Source: Streptosporangium subroseum (GTDB taxonomy: Bacteria; Actinomycetota; Actinomycetes; Streptosporangiales; Streptosporangiaceae). From it: a DNA stretch of 64,000 nt. Numbering within the stretch: position 1 is the first letter of the stretch; the number at the start of each line of letters is the position of its first letter. This document shows positions 61,922-64,000 of the stretch, in pieces. The stretch is taken from assembly GCF_900188345.1 (NCBI RefSeq), contig NZ_FZOD01000020.1, positions 1 through 64,000 of the forward strand, in the 5' to 3' direction. The notes under the pieces were generated by a model, which worked only from the letters and a program-made list of their open reading frames with translations, did no database searches and was not told the origin of the DNA. A program made the position numbers and the translations under genes.

Positions 61922-62789
61922 CCAGGCACCCCCCGCCGACACCCATGCCCAGCACCTCGCCGGGCTCGACGCGCTGGAGCTCGGCGGAGGCGAGCGTCAC
62001 CGGGTCACCTCCCAGATCTGGGGCCGGCTGTGGCCGATCGTCCTGGCGGTCGGCCTGGTCCTGCTGATCTGGCAGGCCGTGGTGTGGTCCGGCCGCTGGC
62101 CGGAGTACGTCCTCGCGGGGCCCGTCGAAACCTTCGGGGTGCTCCGCGAGCGCCTGACCACCGCCGAGTACTGGGAGGCCATCGCCGTCACGATGCGCCG
62201 CGCGGTGACCGGCTTCGCGATCTCGGTGCTGATCGGACTGGTCGTCGGCGCCCTGGTTTCGCGGATCAAGGTGCTCAGGGCGGCCTTCGGCTCTCTGATC
62301 ACCGGTCTGCAGACCATGCCGTCGATCGCCTGGTTCCCGCTGGCCATCCTGCTGTTCGGCCTGACCGAGAGCGCGATCACGTTCGTGGTGATCCTGGGGG
62401 CGACGCCGTCCATCGCCAACGGGCTGATCGCCGGAGTCGACTACACCCCGCCGATCCTGCTGCGCGCGGGGCACGTGCTCGGATTCCGCCGCCTCCAGCT
62501 CTACCGCCACGTGATCCTGCCGGCATCGCTGCCGTCGTTCCTGGCCGGGCTCAAGCAGGGCTGGGCCTTCGCCTGGCGCTCACTGATGGCCGGCGAGATC
62601 GTTGTCATCATCGCCCACCAGTCCTCGCTGGGCGAGCGGCTGTTCTTCGACCGCGAGCTCGCCGACTCCGCGGGCCTGCTCTCCACCATGATCGTGATCC
62701 TGGTCATCGGCATCGGGGTGGACCTGCTGTTCGAGACGGCCGACAACTCCCTTCGCCGCCGCTGGGGCCTCCAGCAAGTGCGTAACTAG
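61911..62789 (+). CDS. ssuC: SsuC-like ABC transporter permease
   Basis: 292 residues, six transmembrane helices (first at about 40-60, LWPIVLAVGLVLLIWQAVVW). The cytoplasmic coupling loop follows the BPD pattern LPASLPSFLAGLKQGWAFAWRSLMAGE. It forms the membrane channel for the solute bound by the SsuA-like protein. Overlaps ssuB; 23 nt before the Rrf2 gene, so the operon probably reads ABC-regulator. Confidence 0.92.
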   Translation: MAVDQAPPADTHAQHLAGLDALELGGGERHRVTSQIWGRLWPIVLAVGLVLLIWQAVVWSGRWPEYVLAGPVETFGVLRERLTTAEYWEAIAVTMRRAVTGFAISVLIGLVVGALVSRIKVLRAAFGSLITGLQTMPSIAWFPLAILLFGLTESAITFVVILGATPSIANGLIAGVDYTPPILLRAGHVLGFRRLQLYRHVILPASLPSFLAGLKQGWAFAWRSLMAGEIVVIIAHQSSLGERLFFDRELADSAGLLSTMIVILVIGIGVDLLFETADNSLRRRWGLQQVRN

Positions 62790-62812
62790 CCGGCATCACG
62801 TAACCGACGGAT

Positions 62813-63205
62813 ATGCGGATCTCCGCCAGAACCCAGTACGCGCTGCGAGCCGCCACCGAGCTGGCCGCGGCGCCTCCCGGCCCCGTGCCCGCCGAGAAGA
62901 TCGCCGTGGCGCAGAACATCCCCCGGAGGTTCCTGGACAACATCCTGCTGCAGTTGCGGCGGGCAGGGCTCATCCACAGCCAGCGTGGCCCCGACGGGGG
63001 CTACTGGCTGGCCCGGCCCGCCGAGGAGATCACCCTGGCTGACGTGATCATGGTGGTCGAAGGCAGTCCGGAACACTCCGCGCACGGCGGCTACCCGGGA
63101 GTCGCCGGGCCCCTGGCCGACGTGTGGAGCGCGTTGCGCGCCCACGAGGAGACCCTGCTCACCGAGATCACCCTCGCCCACATCGCCAAGGACTCGCTTC
63201 CCTGA
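62813..63205 (+). CDS. Rrf2-family transcriptional regulator (CymR-like)
   Basis: 130 residues. The winged helix starts MRISARTQYALRAATELA, with recognition helix IPRRFLDNILLQLRRAGLIHSQRGPDGGYWLARP, as in CymR/IscR proteins. The three-cysteine [2Fe-2S] motif of IscR is absent (no Cys at all), so like CymR it is a metal-free regulator, in that family a cysteine-metabolism sensor. Encoded in the same operon as the sulfonate-type importer, it likely represses it through the dyad at 60003. Its final codons are part of a tandem repeat. Confidence 0.88.
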   Translation: MRISARTQYALRAATELAAAPPGPVPAEKIAVAQNIPRRFLDNILLQLRRAGLIHSQRGPDGGYWLARPAEEITLADVIMVVEGSPEHSAHGGYPGVAGPLADVWSALRAHEETLLTEITLAHIAKDSLP

Positions 63206-63319
63206 CGACGGCCCCGCGCCGTCCGCACGCCAAGAACTCGCCTCCCCGACGGCCGCCCCGGGCCGTACCGCACACCAAGGACTCGCTTTCTTGACGGCCG
63301 CCCGGGCCGTACCGCTCCG
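63186..63319. repeat. three 44-45-nt tandem repeats including the Rrf2 gene end
   Basis: Units start CCAAGGACTCGCTTCC at 63186, 63230 and 63275. The first covers the last codons and stop of the Rrf2 gene; the later copies lie beyond it. No gene is supported from 63206 to 63518. Confidence 0.75.
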
Positions 63320-63518
63320 GGCGGCAAGCACGTGCTCGCCGAGTCACGCCGAGTCAGCTGTATACCTGCGACGCCTCGTCGCCCCAGCCTGCTCCGCGAT
63401 TTCTCCTGGTTATCCACCAACCTCCCTGGTCACACGTGTCGCAAATTCTCACTGACCGTGGCATGATTATCACTACCAGGAGTCGGAACGGTTTTCATAA
63501 CCAGATTGGATCGCTGTT

Positions 63519-64000
63519 GTGAGGGTGGCGTTCGTCGGTAAGGGCGGAAGCGGCAAGACGACTCTGTCGGCGCTGTTCGCGAGATACACAGCGAGCCACG
63601 GCGGGCCGGTCGTCGCGGTCGACGCGGACATCAACCAGCATCTGGGAATGGCCCTGGGCATGGCCGACGGCGCGCTGCCCCGGCCGATGGGCTCACACCT
63701 GGCCGAGATCAAGGAATACCTGCGGGGCGACAACCCGCGCATCTCCTCGGCCTCCGCGATGGTCAAAACCACCCCTCCCGGGCGCGGCTCGCGACTGCTG
63801 CGCCTGGACGAGCCCGGCGACCCGATCCACACCGGATTCGCCACCGTCACCCCGGAGGGGCCGCGGCTGATGGTCACCGGCCCGTTCAGCGAGGACGACC
63901 TGGGAGTGGCCTGCTACCACTCCAAGGTGGGCGCGGTGGAGCTGTATCTCAACCATCTCGTCGACGGCGCGGGCGAGTACGTCGTGGTGGACATGACCGC
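63519..64000 (+). CDS. CooC/MinD-like ATPase (cut by window edge)
   Basis: About 160 residues visible from the GTG at 63519, open to the window end. VAFVGKGGSGKTTL is a deviant Walker A, followed by VVAVDADINQHLGMALGM (switch region, D-A-D-x-N) and YVVVDMTA (Walker B). CooC-type proteins insert metals or act as accessory ATPases. A CooC-like assignment is preferred over ParA because of the KGGSGKTT start and the DADINQ motif. A TATCA-containing dyad-like stretch (GATTATCA, 63466) precedes it but no regulator can be named. Confidence 0.8.
   Translation, partial: MRVAFVGKGGSGKTTLSALFARYTASHGGPVVAVDADINQHLGMALGMADGALPRPMGSHLAEIKEYLRGDNPRISSASAMVKTTPPGRGSRLLRLDEPGDPIHTGFATVTPEGPRLMVTGPFSEDDLGVACYHSKVGAVELYLNHLVDGAGEYVVVDMT

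Noticed and set aside
63466..63500. Zur-box-like GATTATCA before the CooC-like gene
   Set aside because: Only one half site is present; the full palindrome is lacking.

Overview
The window is high-GC actinomycete DNA with many GTG starts, tightly overlapping operons and long secreted Pro/Ser/Thr-rich proteins. The chaplin-like gene, the LuxR/LCP/DUF11-type genes and the abundance of secreted glycoside hydrolases suggest a filamentous actinomycete, probably Streptosporangiaceae (Streptosporangium/Nonomuraea/Microbispora type). I cannot name a species from sequence alone. No prophage, insertion sequence, CRISPR array or rRNA was seen; one canonical tRNA (Leu, GAG) is present.

Layout. 0-5 kb: a cysteine-less chaplin-like protein cut by the window edge, a secreted hypothetical, an M20 peptidase, tRNA-Leu, an SGNH esterase that appears to have lost its middle, and a gene-poor stretch holding a tiny leader-peptide ORF followed by two perfect hairpins. 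5-12.2 kb: a multidomain secreted sugar dehydrogenase, a metallo-beta-lactamase-fold enzyme, a MerR/SnoaL/SDR locus sharing one textbook MerR operator, and a conserved hypothetical protein. 12.25-12.72 kb: two tandem RNAs whose tRNA parts are in permuted order (T-arm, acceptor 3' strand, acceptor 5' strand, D-arm), ending at a strong terminator. They look like bacterial Y RNAs (YrlA) in one transcription unit with the upstream protein, and are the most unusual content here. 12.8-23.2 kb: a GH87 alpha-1,3-glucanase, a spermidine-synthase-like protein, DUF1876, DoxX, a GH36 alpha-galactosidase, a BNR-repeat protein and a 14-TM MFS exporter.

23.7-32.6 kb: a seven-gene operon behind an unusually AT-rich leader. 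It encodes membrane-anchored and secreted proline-rich proteins, a single protein that looks like a sigma-factor-like domain fused to a zinc anti-sigma motif, a membrane segment and an extracellular domain, a MinD/ParA ATPase, and a GH16-like protein. It looks like a cell-surface or secretion module of unknown function. 32.7-44 kb: GNAT, LCP transferase, a frameshifted LuxR/AAA regulator, an orphan histidine kinase, a GlxA-type regulator, an orphan sugar-binding lipoprotein, a CzrA/SmtB-type ArsR with a palindromic operator, and a sugar MFS porter. 44.1-47.3 kb: a three-gene type VII-secretion-like module (large protein, lipoprotein, WXG100-size protein).

48.2-53.9 kb: a translationally coupled biosynthetic operon of a FabH/OleA-like synthase, GT2 glycosyltransferase, P450, AMP ligase (OleC-like) and NAD-dependent reductase (OleD-like), plausibly making an olefin/beta-lactone-type or glycosylated lipid product. 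54.4-59.8 kb: a second LCP protein, an orphan streptogrisin-type propeptide without its protease, and a sortase-type DUF11 surface protein. 60-63.2 kb: a sulfonate/taurine-type ABC importer (SsuABC-like) with its own Rrf2 regulator and a candidate operator. The window ends inside a CooC/MinD-like ATPase. A recurring theme is short degenerate tandem duplication (units of about 24-45 nt) just after gene ends and inside linkers.
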